From Microcaldota archaeon (GTDB lineage Archaea > Micrarchaeota > Micrarchaeia > Micrarchaeales > CABMGC01), in the NCBI GenBank assembly GCA_023256515.1, contig JAGDYD010000017.1, positions 1 through 38,454 on the forward strand: a stretch of 38,454 nt of DNA, in the 5' to 3' direction. Shown here in pieces: positions 8,238-18,046 of this stretch. Made by a program: the position numbers and the translations under genes. The notes beneath the pieces are model-generated. The model saw nothing but the letters and a program-made list of their open reading frames with translations. It was not told the origin of the DNA and ran no database searches. Numbering within the stretch: the first letter of the stretch is position 1; each line of letters starts with the position of its first letter.

Positions 8238-8681
8238 TCAAGCATTTGCTTTCTCTACCACTCTAGCCGTATTTGATTTTGTTGTAACTGGTATTGGCAC
8301 AGCAACATCCATAAGCTCTACTGTTATCTCATCTTTTGTCTGATCAATCTTTATAACCTTTGCTTTGTAGCCTTTGAAAGGTCCTGAAAGGAATTCGACT
8401 ATATCATTAACACTTATCTCTTGTGCACTCTTCTTGGTCTCTAGCATAGCATTTAGCTCAGCCTCGCTTAGAGGCTTTGGAAGCATTCCCTTTACATGAG
8501 GCTCATTCATTATCAAATCCCTGCATGCAACCTCATTCTCAGCCTCTACTATAATGTAGCCTCTCATTCCTTCTACAAGCACTATTGAGTATATGGGCAG
8601 ATTTGTCTTCATTACCTTGCTTTCTAATATATCTACTGTTATCTTCTCTTGGCTTGATGTAACCCTTATTACAAAATACAT
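8238..8681 (-). CDS. spt5: transcription elongation factor Spt5 (NusG)
   Basis: N-terminal NGN domain and KOW region VNDIVEFLSGPFKGYKAKVIKID. Confidence 0.93.
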   Translation of the reverse strand: MYFVIRVTSSQEKITVDILESKVMKTNLPIYSIVLVEGMRGYIIVEAENEVACRDLIMNEPHVKGMLPKPLSEAELNAMLETKKSAQEISVNDIVEFLSGPFKGYKAKVIKIDQTKDEITVELMDVAVPIPVTTKSNTARVVEKANA

Positions 8682-8737
8682 AATTCCAACCCGTTATATA
8701 TTTTAAACTTCAATTTTTAAAACTATACTATGATTTT

Positions 8738-9751
8738 ATGAAATGCTTAATCGTAAACAAGGAAAGTGCAGAAAAGGCAAGAAAGTACCTTTTAAGGTAC
8801 GGACTGCTCAAAAAAGGATATAAAGTATTTAGTAAAGAATCTTTTATATATTTTCCTATTTCTGGCATTAGCGAAGAGGTTAAGAGGCTTGCCCAGTTTG
8901 GCACTATTGGAGATGCAAAATTTGAGAAGATAAAGACAAATAAAAATTATAAGGAAGAGCTTGAAAAGATTATAAGCTCAAGCGAAAGCGCATCAAAAGG
9001 CTATGACCTGCTAGGGGATATTGCAATAATAGATGCAGATCCAAAGACAGCAAGAAAAATGGCAAAGCTGCTTTTAGAGTCGAACAAGAACATAAAGACA
9101 GTTCTTAGAAAGGCAAGCGCAGTCAAAGGGCTATATAGAAAGAGGAGCTATGCTTATGTTATGGGGAAGAGGAATTATATAGCCCATTATAAAGAAAATG
9201 GCGCAATATTCGAATTTGATGTTAGGAAAGTTTTCTTTTCGCCAAGGCTTTCTTATGAGAGGCAGAGGATAGCTAGCATGGTTAAAAATGGGGAAAATGT
9301 AATGGTGATGTTTGCAGGGGTTGGCCCTTTTGCAATAGAGATAGCAAAGAAAGCCCCTAAATCGAAAGTCGTTGCAATAGAGTTGAACAAATATGGCTAC
9401 AAATATATGCTGAAGAATATAGAATTGAACAAAGTCAAAAACGTAATACCTATACTCGGCGATGTTAAAAAGATGGCTATTAAATACAAGAACTTTGCAG
9501 ATAGAATTGTGATGCCTTTGCCCAAAGAAGCCCATCATTTCTTGGATAGCGCATACATTGTCGCAAAGAAAAAAGCAATAGTGCATTATTACTCTTTTGT
9601 AGATAAAGAAAAAGAATTTGAAGCAGAGCAGATGATAAAAGAATTTTTTGAAAAATACGGGGCTAAGGTTAAAATAATAAATAAAAGGGTTGTAAGACCT
9701 TATTCCGCAAAAGAGGTAGAGGTTGTGATTGATTTCTCAATAGCAAAATAA
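8738..9751 (+). CDS. trm5: tRNA (guanine-N1)-methyltransferase Trm5 / Met-10+-like
   Basis: VMVMFAGVGPFAIEIAKKAPKSKVVAIELNKYGYKYMLKNIELNK. Confidence 0.9.
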   Translation: MKCLIVNKESAEKARKYLLRYGLLKKGYKVFSKESFIYFPISGISEEVKRLAQFGTIGDAKFEKIKTNKNYKEELEKIISSSESASKGYDLLGDIAIIDADPKTARKMAKLLLESNKNIKTVLRKASAVKGLYRKRSYAYVMGKRNYIAHYKENGAIFEFDVRKVFFSPRLSYERQRIASMVKNGENVMVMFAGVGPFAIEIAKKAPKSKVVAIELNKYGYKYMLKNIELNKVKNVIPILGDVKKMAIKYKNFADRIVMPLPKEAHHFLDSAYIVAKKKAIVHYYSFVDKEKEFEAEQMIKEFFEKYGAKVKIINKRVVRPYSAKEVEVVIDFSIAK

Positions 9752-9780
9752 TTTTATATTTAGGTCTCTATGTTTATTGA

Positions 9781-10530
9781 GTGGTCAAATTGAAAGCACA
9801 AAGTGCTGTAGAATTCATGACGACATATGCATGGGCATTCTTAATAATAACCTTGTTTATCTCTATTGTAGTACTTCTTGTTACAATAAAAAATCCACAA
9901 GAATATACTCCATCATCATGCTACATAAGCCCGGAATTGCTATGCACACAATCATTGTTTTCTACTAATTCAACAGCCAGCACATTTGCAATACTTTTCA
10001 TAAATGATCTTGGTGCTCCAATACAGTTCAATAAAACCTCTTTCTATGTTTATTCACCCTATCTAAATACATCTTACCCTGGAAACTGCTTGCCATCTTA
10101 CCTACCTAAAAGGGGCGTTGCCACATGCATATCTAAAATACCCCATAGCTACTCAGTTGGTGTTCAGGTAAATCCAAATTTTGTAGTGCGTTATTCTGTT
10201 TGTCCTCCTCAAGGCATTTGCAGCGCATACCTAAACACAACAGGAGTTGCTTCTGATATAACAGTATTTAGCAAATCTGTCTTTAGCAATGTAACTTTGT
10301 TAACAAATACTGGCTCTGGAAACATCATTCTAGATGGTGTACCATACCAAAGCAATACTGTGCTATTCTTGATAAACAACCTAAAATATAGCATATATGC
10401 ACAGCCTCCACCTGGCAAATCTTTTACAAGCTGGAGTGTATCTAGCGGCATAAATATAGGCAGCACTTCTCAGCAATCCACATTTATATACACCACAACA
10501 AACGGCTATGTTGAAGCAACATTTAGTTAG
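9781..10530 (+). CDS. pilin-like secreted/surface protein with C-terminal beta-repeat-type domain
   Basis: KLKAQSAVEFMTTYAWAFLIITLFISIVVLLV resembles archaeal type IV prepilin-like N-termini; C-terminal SGNIILDGVPYQSNTVLFLINNLKYSIYAQPPPGKSFTSWSVSSG...GYVEATFS. Confidence 0.65.
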   Translation: MVKLKAQSAVEFMTTYAWAFLIITLFISIVVLLVTIKNPQEYTPSSCYISPELLCTQSLFSTNSTASTFAILFINDLGAPIQFNKTSFYVYSPYLNTSYPGNCLPSYLPKRGVATCISKIPHSYSVGVQVNPNFVVRYSVCPPQGICSAYLNTTGVASDITVFSKSVFSNVTLLTNTGSGNIILDGVPYQSNTVLFLINNLKYSIYAQPPPGKSFTSWSVSSGINIGSTSQQSTFIYTTTNGYVEATFS

Positions 10531-10602
10531 CCAATTATTAGCAAGAGTTAAAAATCTTTTTAGTCAAATAATAATACACTCAACGCTTACTGCGTGTTTT
10601 TT

Positions 10603-11034
10603 ATGGCAAAGAAAGAGTTAGAAAATAAACTAATAGCCGCAATTAGAGTAAGAGGCAGGGTAAATGTAAGAGAGGATATATCAAAAACTCTAGAAAGGCT
10701 AAAGCTAAATAGGGTTAATAATCTCTCTCTTATACTCGGCACAAAATCAAATATAGGTATGATACACAAATGCAATGACTATATAACATATGGAGAGATA
10801 AGCAAGGAACATTTGAAAAAGCTTTTTGAGAAAAAGGGGATACAATTAAAGGAAGAAGATATAGATTCTCTATTCAAATGCTCAAAAACCCCGAAACAGT
10901 TGGGGATAAAATTGCCGATACGCATGAGGCCTCCAAAGCATGGGTATGAGGCAATTAAAAAGAGCTTTTCAATAGGAGGTTCTCTTGGATATAGAGGCAG
11001 CAAAATAAATGAACTTATAGAAAGGATGATCTAA
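10603..11034 (+). CDS. rpmD: ribosomal protein L30 (uL30)
   Basis: IAAIRVRGRVNVREDISKTLERLKLNRVNNLSLI...; followed by L15. Confidence 0.92.
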   Translation: MAKKELENKLIAAIRVRGRVNVREDISKTLERLKLNRVNNLSLILGTKSNIGMIHKCNDYITYGEISKEHLKKLFEKKGIQLKEEDIDSLFKCSKTPKQLGIKLPIRMRPPKHGYEAIKKSFSIGGSLGYRGSKINELIERMI

Positions 11035-11447
11035 TGGTAGTTAGACACGAAAAGAAAAATAGGAAATATCATGGCACAAGAAGCTGGGGTGCTGGAAATA
11101 TTAAAAATAGGAGAGGCGCTGGAGATAGGGGAGGAGTAGGAAGGGGAGGCAGAAAACACAAGTATACTTATCTTGTAGTTTATGAAAAAGATAAAATAGG
11201 AAAGAAAGGTTTCCACCCTTGGAAGAAAAAAGAGCTTATGGAAATAGATCTTTATCAGGTAAACAAGCTTGCTCTAGAAAAAAGCGAAGAAAAGCCCACA
11301 ATCGAATTAAAAGGATATAAAGTATTGGGAGATGGTGAGATCCAGAAGCCTATAATTATAAAAGCAGAAGGCTTTTCAAAGAAGGCTTTAGAAAAGATAA
11401 AGGAAAAAGGAGGCGAAGCCATAATTTTTGGAGAAGAAAAAGCTTAA
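11034..11447 (+). CDS. rplO: ribosomal protein L15 (uL15)
   Basis: HGTRSWGAGNIKNRRGAGDRGGVGRGGRKHK...KGFHP. Confidence 0.93.
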   Translation: MVVRHEKKNRKYHGTRSWGAGNIKNRRGAGDRGGVGRGGRKHKYTYLVVYEKDKIGKKGFHPWKKKELMEIDLYQVNKLALEKSEEKPTIELKGYKVLGDGEIQKPIIIKAEGFSKKALEKIKEKGGEAIIFGEEKA

Positions 11448-11486
11448 AATTTGAACTATTATTAGCTAATCAATTAAACTGGTTTC

Positions 11487-12653
11487 ATGGATAAACTGAA
11501 CATTGCTTTCTATTCAGACACTTATCTTCCAGCTGTTGATGGTGTAGTAACCTCTATGCTCAATTTCAAAAAAGAGCTTGAGAGAAGAGGGCATAAGGTG
11601 CTAATAGTTGCAAGCGGGGATCCTAAATACAGCAAAAAACATTCTAATAAGGGTGTGCTTGTTGTTCCTGGAATAAGCTTCAAGCCTTATCCTCAATATA
11701 AGCTTGCATTCTTTCCTTACCATACTGCAATAAACATACAAAAGGAAGATATTGATATATTACATGCGCAAACTCCTTTCTTCATGGGCTTCACAGCTTT
11801 GACAATAGCAAGAATATTAAAGCTGCCTATAGTTGGCTCTTTCCACACATTCATAAACGATAAAAAAGTCTTGGAAACATACTATCCTAAAAATAGATTC
11901 TTAAAGAGCATTACTAGCAAGTACCTTTGGAAGTATACAAAATTCTTTTACAGAAAATGCGACATTACAATAGTTCCAACAAAAACGGTTCAAGAATTTT
12001 TGAATAAGGAAGGCCTTCAAAATATAGAGATAGTGCCAAACAGCGTAGACACTACTAAATTCAATCCAAAAGTGGATGGGAGTTATATAAGGGAGAAGCT
12101 AAAGCTCAAGAAAAAAGTTGTATTGTATGTTGGTCGCATAAGCAAGGAAAAAAGATTGGAGGTTATGCTCAAAGCAGCTAAAATACTTTCCAAGAAGAGG
12201 GACGACATATCTTATCTGATAGTTGGCCATGGCCCTGCATTAGAACAATATAAAGCACTTGTCGCAAAGATGGGCTTGTCAAATGTTGTAAAATTTGCTG
12301 GTTTCGTAAGTGATGAAGAGTTGCCTATGTATTATGCAGCATCAGACATGTTTTGCATGCCTTCCACTTTCGAGACTCAGGGGATAGTAACGTTAGAGGC
12401 AATGGCTTGTGGCAAGCCAGTTGTAGGCGCAGATTATTTAGCTTTAAAGGAAGTAATTAAAAATGGCAAAACTGGTGAAAAGTTCAAACCAGGGGATTAC
12501 CTTTCATGTGCAAGAAAAATAGAAAAGGTTTTAAATAGTTCTGAGAAATATAAAAGAAATGCTGTTGCTTTAGCAAATGAATTTTCAATACCTAAAGCAA
12601 CAGATAAATTATTAGATGTTTATAATAAAGTTTTACAAAAGGCGATTTACTGA
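11487..12653 (+). CDS. GT4-family glycosyltransferase
   Basis: FYSDTYLPAVDGVVTSMLNFKKELERRGHKV and STFETQGIVTLEAMACGKPVVGAD. Confidence 0.9.
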   Translation: MDKLNIAFYSDTYLPAVDGVVTSMLNFKKELERRGHKVLIVASGDPKYSKKHSNKGVLVVPGISFKPYPQYKLAFFPYHTAINIQKEDIDILHAQTPFFMGFTALTIARILKLPIVGSFHTFINDKKVLETYYPKNRFLKSITSKYLWKYTKFFYRKCDITIVPTKTVQEFLNKEGLQNIEIVPNSVDTTKFNPKVDGSYIREKLKLKKKVVLYVGRISKEKRLEVMLKAAKILSKKRDDISYLIVGHGPALEQYKALVAKMGLSNVVKFAGFVSDEELPMYYAASDMFCMPSTFETQGIVTLEAMACGKPVVGADYLALKEVIKNGKTGEKFKPGDYLSCARKIEKVLNSSEKYKRNAVALANEFSIPKATDKLLDVYNKVLQKAIY

Positions 12654-13432
12654 GCAGAGAAGAAAAGATTCAGCATGCAGATGCTAGCAATGAAGGTGCA
12701 AAAAGCATGGAATCAAGCGCAGAGGCTAAAGTAGATGTTAAGGCTAAGCCTAGCCAAATAGAAGAAGCCAAAACGGCCAACGAAAACGCAGAGCCAAAAG
12801 TTTCATCAGAAACAGAAAGCAACGCAGGGAAAGAGAAGCCTTCAGACCCTAGGATAGAAGAGATTAAAAAGAGCATAGAGGAAGAAAGGAAGAAGAGGTT
12901 TGGTATAATAGATGAACTCAAAAAGCTAAGGAAAAGGCTTGGCTTTAAGAAGGCTGAGCAATCTGCTATACTCAAGCTCCTTGAATCTGAAAAGGATGAG
13001 GGCAAGAAAATAGGCTATTTGCTAAGGCTAAAAGAGAAGCTTGAGTTCAAAATAGCTACAGAAGCCTCTACATTAAATGCTGAAAAAGAGCTTATTAGGA
13101 GAATAAACGAAGTGAATGAAGAGCTCGACAAAGCAATAAAGAAGAAGAGGCTCAAAAGGCGTGCAGAAATGCTCTCTGAAGATATAGAAGAGCTAAACAA
13201 ACAGATAGAAGAAAAGGAAAAGCTTGTAAAAGAATCTGAAAAGAAATTAGATGAACTTTATGATAACCTTAGAGGGCTTATGGGCAAGAAGAAGCAGAAG
13301 CCAAAGGAGAGAAGAAGCCCTCCAAAACAGCAAGAGATAAGCCTTGCAGACATAGCTATTATAAAGGATAAGACAAATAAGAGTGGGAATAATTCTAATC
13401 CTGGTCTAAGTGACGATATAGAAAGCAATTAA
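12650..13432 (+). CDS. archaeal coiled-coil protein
   Basis: Charged heptad-rich ORF (ATG at 12707). In-frame extension back to CTG 12650 gives (M)SREEKIQHADASNEGAKSMESS... preceded by GGCGAT with a 3-nt spacer. Confidence 0.7.
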   Translation: MSREEKIQHADASNEGAKSMESSAEAKVDVKAKPSQIEEAKTANENAEPKVSSETESNAGKEKPSDPRIEEIKKSIEEERKKRFGIIDELKKLRKRLGFKKAEQSAILKLLESEKDEGKKIGYLLRLKEKLEFKIATEASTLNAEKELIRRINEVNEELDKAIKKKRLKRRAEMLSEDIEELNKQIEEKEKLVKESEKKLDELYDNLRGLMGKKKQKPKERRSPPKQQEISLADIAIIKDKTNKSGNNSNPGLSDDIESN

Positions 13433-13442
13433 AGGTGTTTTT

Positions 13443-14753
13443 TTGAAATTAAAATTCTACGGTGCTGCCCATGAAGTTGGGCGCAGCTGCATCCTAGTTG
13501 AAAGTGGCAATACAAAAGTTCTTTTGGATTGTGGCGTAAAATTGGGAGAGAAAGAGGAATATCCTCTAATAAGCGATGAAGAGCTAAAGAATATAGATGC
13601 AATAATAATAACGCATGCGCATCTTGACCATGTTGGCTATGTGCCTCATGTTTTTTCTACAGGCTGGACTGGGCATGTATACTCTACAAAGCCAACCTTT
13701 GAATTATCTAATGTGCTTATAAGCGATTATATAAGAATATCTAATCCTAGCAACATAACTAAAGAAGGGCTTGCGCGCATGCAAAGGGGCTTCAAACTCA
13801 TGGAGTACCATAAGGAGTTCCAAATAAAAGACATTAAAGTAAGGCTGATACCTGCTGGACATATACTGGGCAGTGCGCTTATAGAGATAAGTGCAGAAGG
13901 GAAGAAGCTCATATATACTGGAGATATAAACCTAAGGAAAACAAGGCTTCTAGATTCTGCGCATATAGAGCATCTGCATGGAGAGATATTGCTTACAGAG
14001 AGCACATATGGCGGCGACAATGACTCATTTCCTCCAGAAAGGGAGCAGCTTAGCAAGATGCTTCAGAGCATAAAAGAGACAATACAGAAAGGAGGCAAGA
14101 TAATAATACCAAGCTTTGCTGTTGGAAGGGCCCAAGAAGTCCTTTTCATATTAGATGATTATATAAGATCTGGGCTTTTGCCTAAAGTGCCGATATATGT
14201 AGATGGCATGATAAACAAGGCTATGAGGATACACAGGCACAATGTCATATACTGCAGGGATGAGCTCCAAAAGAGGATACTTATGAGCGAAGATGATCCT
14301 TTCAAAAGTAAGAATTTCCATATAATAGATACCAAGAAAAGCAGGAGCAGGGCAATAAACGAGCAGGAAGCAGGAATAATAGTTACAACAAGTGGGATGA
14401 TGACAGGAGGTCCTGTAATGAAATATGTGGAAAGGCTTGGAGGCGATCCAAACAACAAGCTTATACTTGTTGGCTACCAGGCAGAAGGGACCCCAGGAAG
14501 GGCTCTTGCAGAAGGAGCCAAGGAATTAGAGATAAATGGCAAGAAAGTAGAAATAAAGATGGCTGTTGAGCTTTATCATTTATCAGCCCATGCTGATAGG
14601 CCTCAGCTTCAGAAGCTTGTAAGCAGCATAATAGGCTTGAAGAAAGTGTTTGTAATTCACGGAGAAGAGGGCAAAAGCGAGCAGTTTGCACGCTATTTAT
14701 CAAGCAAATATGAAGCATATGTGCCAAAGCTTGAAGAAGAATTTATTGTGTAA
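13443..14753 (+). CDS. beta-CASP metallo-beta-lactamase ribonuclease (CPSF2/RNase J-like)
   Basis: THAHLDHVG, GDINLRKTRLLD, AVGRAQEVLFIL and VELYHLSAHADRPQL; TTG start with GGTG SD. Confidence 0.9.
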   Translation: MKLKFYGAAHEVGRSCILVESGNTKVLLDCGVKLGEKEEYPLISDEELKNIDAIIITHAHLDHVGYVPHVFSTGWTGHVYSTKPTFELSNVLISDYIRISNPSNITKEGLARMQRGFKLMEYHKEFQIKDIKVRLIPAGHILGSALIEISAEGKKLIYTGDINLRKTRLLDSAHIEHLHGEILLTESTYGGDNDSFPPEREQLSKMLQSIKETIQKGGKIIIPSFAVGRAQEVLFILDDYIRSGLLPKVPIYVDGMINKAMRIHRHNVIYCRDELQKRILMSEDDPFKSKNFHIIDTKKSRSRAINEQEAGIIVTTSGMMTGGPVMKYVERLGGDPNNKLILVGYQAEGTPGRALAEGAKELEINGKKVEIKMAVELYHLSAHADRPQLQKLVSSIIGLKKVFVIHGEEGKSEQFARYLSSKYEAYVPKLEEEFIV

Positions 14754-14801
14754 AAGGCTAAGTGATAGGTTTTTATATATTTTCTAATATAATATCTTAA
14801 A

Positions 14802-14838
14802 GCTTGTTTTCCCGCAAGCACTGCAATTTTGCAGGAGG
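14802..14838 (+). promoter_or_regulatory. two small hairpins plus SD in the rplA leader
   Basis: GCTTG-TTTTCCCG-CAAGC followed by CTGCA-ATTT-TGCAG and GGAGGGGTG. Confidence 0.4.
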
Positions 14839-14846
14839 GGTGTTTT

Positions 14847-15482
14847 ATGCTAGAGGATAAGTTTGAGGAATTTTCAAAATTCCTTTCAGAGGAAAAAGGC
14901 AAAAGAAAGTTCAAGCAGAGCGTTGAGCTGGCAATAAACTTCAAAGGAATTGATTTTTCCAAGCAGGATAATAGGCTAAACATGGAGATAATACTGCCAT
15001 ATAGCAAAGGCAAAGTGGGAAAAGCAGCTATATTTGCAACAGATAGGAATTTCATAACAAAAGCTCAGCAGCTTGGAGTAGAGGTTTTAGATGGCACAAA
15101 GATAGATTCTATAGCAAACGACAAGGAAAAGCTAAATTCACTTCTCAATTATGAGCTTCTTTCGCAGCCAAACCTGATGCCTGAGATAGCAAAGAAGCTT
15201 GGTCAATTCTTGGGCCCTAGGAATAAAATGCCAAAGCCAGTATTCAGCCCAGAAGAGCTTGAGAAGTTTGTATCCAACATTTCAAAAAGGATAACAATAA
15301 AGAGCAAAGGAAGGTTCTTGCCTACAGTCCATTGTGTGGTGGGAAGCGAAGACATGAAACCTGAAGAGATATTTGAGAACATAAAAGAAGTAATAAACAA
15401 CATATCAAAGAAAGTAAGTCCAAACCATCTTAAATCAATTTATGTTAAGCTTAGCATGAGCAAGCCTTTGAGGCTATTGTAG
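14847..15482 (+). CDS. rplA: ribosomal protein L1 (uL1)
   Basis: MLEDKFEEFSKFLSEEKGKRKFKQSVELAINFKGIDF...LGPRNKMPKPV; ATG after GGAGGGGTG. Confidence 0.93.
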   Translation: MLEDKFEEFSKFLSEEKGKRKFKQSVELAINFKGIDFSKQDNRLNMEIILPYSKGKVGKAAIFATDRNFITKAQQLGVEVLDGTKIDSIANDKEKLNSLLNYELLSQPNLMPEIAKKLGQFLGPRNKMPKPVFSPEELEKFVSNISKRITIKSKGRFLPTVHCVVGSEDMKPEEIFENIKEVINNISKKVSPNHLKSIYVKLSMSKPLRLL

Positions 15483-15490
15483 TGATTTTT

Positions 15491-16330
15491 ATGCCTATGC
15501 TGAAAAAAGAGAAGATAGAGCTTGTAAATAAGATTAAAGAAGAGCTTAAGGAGTATAAGACAGTAGGCGTTATGCCTATTGACTCAATACCTGACAGGCT
15601 GCTTCAAAAAGTAAGAAATTCAATGAGGGAAGAAACAAAAATAATATTTGCAAGGAAGAATCTTTTGCTAAAGGCTCTTGAATCCTCTCCAGAATTATCA
15701 AAGCTTTCACAATATGTTTCAGGCAATACTGTACTTGTTTTGTCAAATAAGGATCCTATTGAGCTTTATAATGAGATTAAATCAAACAAGCTAAAGTTAG
15801 CTGCTAAGCCAAATCAGATAGCTCCCAATGACATAGTTGTAGAGGCTGGGGAAACAAGCATACCTCCAGGCCAAGGAGTTACAGACCTTAAGGCTGCAGG
15901 AATAGATGTACAGATACAAAAAGGCAAGGTGGTAATATCAAAAAGCAAAGTGCTTGTGCCTAAAGGCTCCAAAATATCTGTAGCTGTTTCAAAGGCTTTA
16001 AGGATGCTTGACATATTGCCTTTTGAGGTTGCTCCAGAGCTTGCAGGAGCAGTATATGAAAATATCTTGTTTACAAAAGAAGTGTTTAGCATAAACAGAG
16101 AAAGCGTAATGAGAGACATAGCAATAGCTTTTGCACAGGCATACAACCTTACAATAGAAGCTGGCTATGTTACAGAATACAATGTAAATGCACTGATAAG
16201 GAAAGCATATCTCTCTGCTTTGGGCCTTGGACTTGCAGCAAACATATATGAGCCTGAAGTGGTGGAGAAGCTTTTAGCAAAAGCTGTTGCAGAAGCCCTT
16301 AATATAAAGCTTAGCGCTAATGTTGAATGA
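15491..16330 (+). CDS. rplJ: ribosomal protein L10 / P0 (uL10)
   Basis: KEEL...VGVMPIDSIPDRLLQKVRNSMREETKIIFARKNLLLKAL; between L1 and L12. Confidence 0.93.
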   Translation: MPMLKKEKIELVNKIKEELKEYKTVGVMPIDSIPDRLLQKVRNSMREETKIIFARKNLLLKALESSPELSKLSQYVSGNTVLVLSNKDPIELYNEIKSNKLKLAAKPNQIAPNDIVVEAGETSIPPGQGVTDLKAAGIDVQIQKGKVVISKSKVLVPKGSKISVAVSKALRMLDILPFEVAPELAGAVYENILFTKEVFSINRESVMRDIAIAFAQAYNLTIEAGYVTEYNVNALIRKAYLSALGLGLAANIYEPEVVEKLLAKAVAEALNIKLSANVE

Positions 16331-16348
16331 TTTAAGAGGTGAAAAGAG

Positions 16349-16651
16349 ATGGAATATATATATGCTGCACTTTTGCTTGATGCAGCTGGAAAAGAGATAA
16401 ACGAGAAAGACCTCATGGAAGTAGTAAAGGCTGCTGGAATACAGCCAGACGAAGCAAGGGCAAAGGCTGTAGTTGCATCATTAAAAGGAGTAAACATAAA
16501 AGAGATAATAAAGAATGCACAGAACATACAAGTAGCTCCTCAAGGTGCACCTCAGCAGCAAGAGGCAAAGAAGGAAGAAAAGAAAGAGGAGAAGGAAGAA
16601 AAGAAGAGTGAAGAAGAAGCTGCTGGCGGACTAGCTAGCCTCTTTGGCTGA
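16349..16651 (+). CDS. rpl12: ribosomal protein P1/L12
   Basis: [19 protein letters not shown]...; acidic hinge and C-terminal GLASLFG. Confidence 0.95.
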   Translation: MEYIYAALLLDAAGKEINEKDLMEVVKAAGIQPDEARAKAVVASLKGVNIKEIIKNAQNIQVAPQGAPQQQEAKKEEKKEEKEEKKSEEEAAGGLASLFG

Positions 16652-16654
16652 CCT

Positions 16655-18046
16655 ATGCAAGAATATGAGGGGATTGCAGATTATGCAATCTCCTACGGTC
16701 TCAAGCAAGGCTTTGATTACGTAGAGGCTTATCTAGAGTCTGGAGGGTCTTTTTCCTATTCAAGGAAGCAAGGCAATCCAAATAGTTCTTACAAATCAAA
16801 ATATTCTGGCATAAGGCTAAGGCTAATAAAGAAGGGGAGCCTCTATACTTATTCTACAAACATCATAAGCAAAGAAAGGATAAAAGAAGCCTTCAAATTT
16901 TCAGGATTCAAGGGAGAAAAAGTAGGTCTCTCTGAAGAAAAAGCAGAAAAATACAGCTATAAGGTAAAAGAAAGGATAAAGGTAGAAGATTCTTATGAAA
17001 GCGCAGTAAAGGATGTAGAAGAGCTTGACAAGTCTTTGAATGGATTAGCATATAGATCTATTAGCATAAGCTTGGGAAAATACGAAAACCTTTTTGTAAA
17101 TTCAGAAGGTAGCAGGGTATATAGCGAGATACCTTATATCTCATCTTTTATACTAATTATAGTAAAAGATGCAAATGACAGCAGGCAAAAGCTAATACAG
17201 CTAGGCAATACTGGTGGTTATGAGGTTTTCAAATGGGAAGAGATAAGAGATAATATTGAGGAAGAAATAAATTCTCTCAAAAAGGTTTTGAAAGAAGGAA
17301 TAAGCCTTAGTAAATCTCAAATTAATGGTATAAAGAACGTAGTCGCTTCTTCAGAGATAATTGGTATAGCAGTTCATGAAAGCATTGGGCATCCGCTTGA
17401 AGCAGATAGGGTTTTTGGAAGAGAAGCAGCACAGGCAGGCACAAGCTATCTAATGCCTAGTAATCTAGGCTTGAAGATAGGAAGTAAAGAGGTAAATATA
17501 TTCGATGATCCAACAATAAAAAATTCTTATGGCTTCTTCTTATACGATGAAGAAGGTGTAAAAGCAAGGAAAAAGCAATTAGTAAAAAAAGGCATTCAAA
17601 ATGAGCTTTTGCTGAATAGAGAGTATGCTAAAGCATTAGGCACAAAAAGCAACGCTTCTTCAAGAAGCGATTTTTACTCAAACGAGCCAATAATAAGAAT
17701 GTCGAATACATACCTTGAAAAAGGCAAAGCTGATTTTGAAGAATTGATAAGCGAGGCAAAGAATGGGATTTACATAAAGAGTTTTACTGAATGGAATATA
17801 GATGATACAAGGAGCTTTGCAAGGTATCAGGGCAATGAGGCTTATATAATAAAAAATGGAGATATAGAAAAGCCTGTTAAGAACTACAAGCTTGAAAAGT
17901 CTACCTTTGATTTTTGGAGCTCAGTTTATCTGCTTGGGAATGATTTCAATTTGTATGCAGGCACATGTGGCAAAGGCGAGCCGCAGCAAGGCGTACCAGT
18001 AATGCACGGAGGCCCATCTGCCTTGCTCAAATTCGGTGGTAAATAA
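16655..18046 (+). CDS. tldD: TldD-family metalloprotease
   Basis: GIAVHESIGHPLEADRVFGREAAQAGTSYL (HExxxH). Confidence 0.93.
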   Translation: MQEYEGIADYAISYGLKQGFDYVEAYLESGGSFSYSRKQGNPNSSYKSKYSGIRLRLIKKGSLYTYSTNIISKERIKEAFKFSGFKGEKVGLSEEKAEKYSYKVKERIKVEDSYESAVKDVEELDKSLNGLAYRSISISLGKYENLFVNSEGSRVYSEIPYISSFILIIVKDANDSRQKLIQLGNTGGYEVFKWEEIRDNIEEEINSLKKVLKEGISLSKSQINGIKNVVASSEIIGIAVHESIGHPLEADRVFGREAAQAGTSYLMPSNLGLKIGSKEVNIFDDPTIKNSYGFFLYDEEGVKARKKQLVKKGIQNELLLNREYAKALGTKSNASSRSDFYSNEPIIRMSNTYLEKGKADFEELISEAKNGIYIKSFTEWNIDDTRSFARYQGNEAYIIKNGDIEKPVKNYKLEKSTFDFWSSVYLLGNDFNLYAGTCGKGEPQQGVPVMHGGPSALLKFGGK

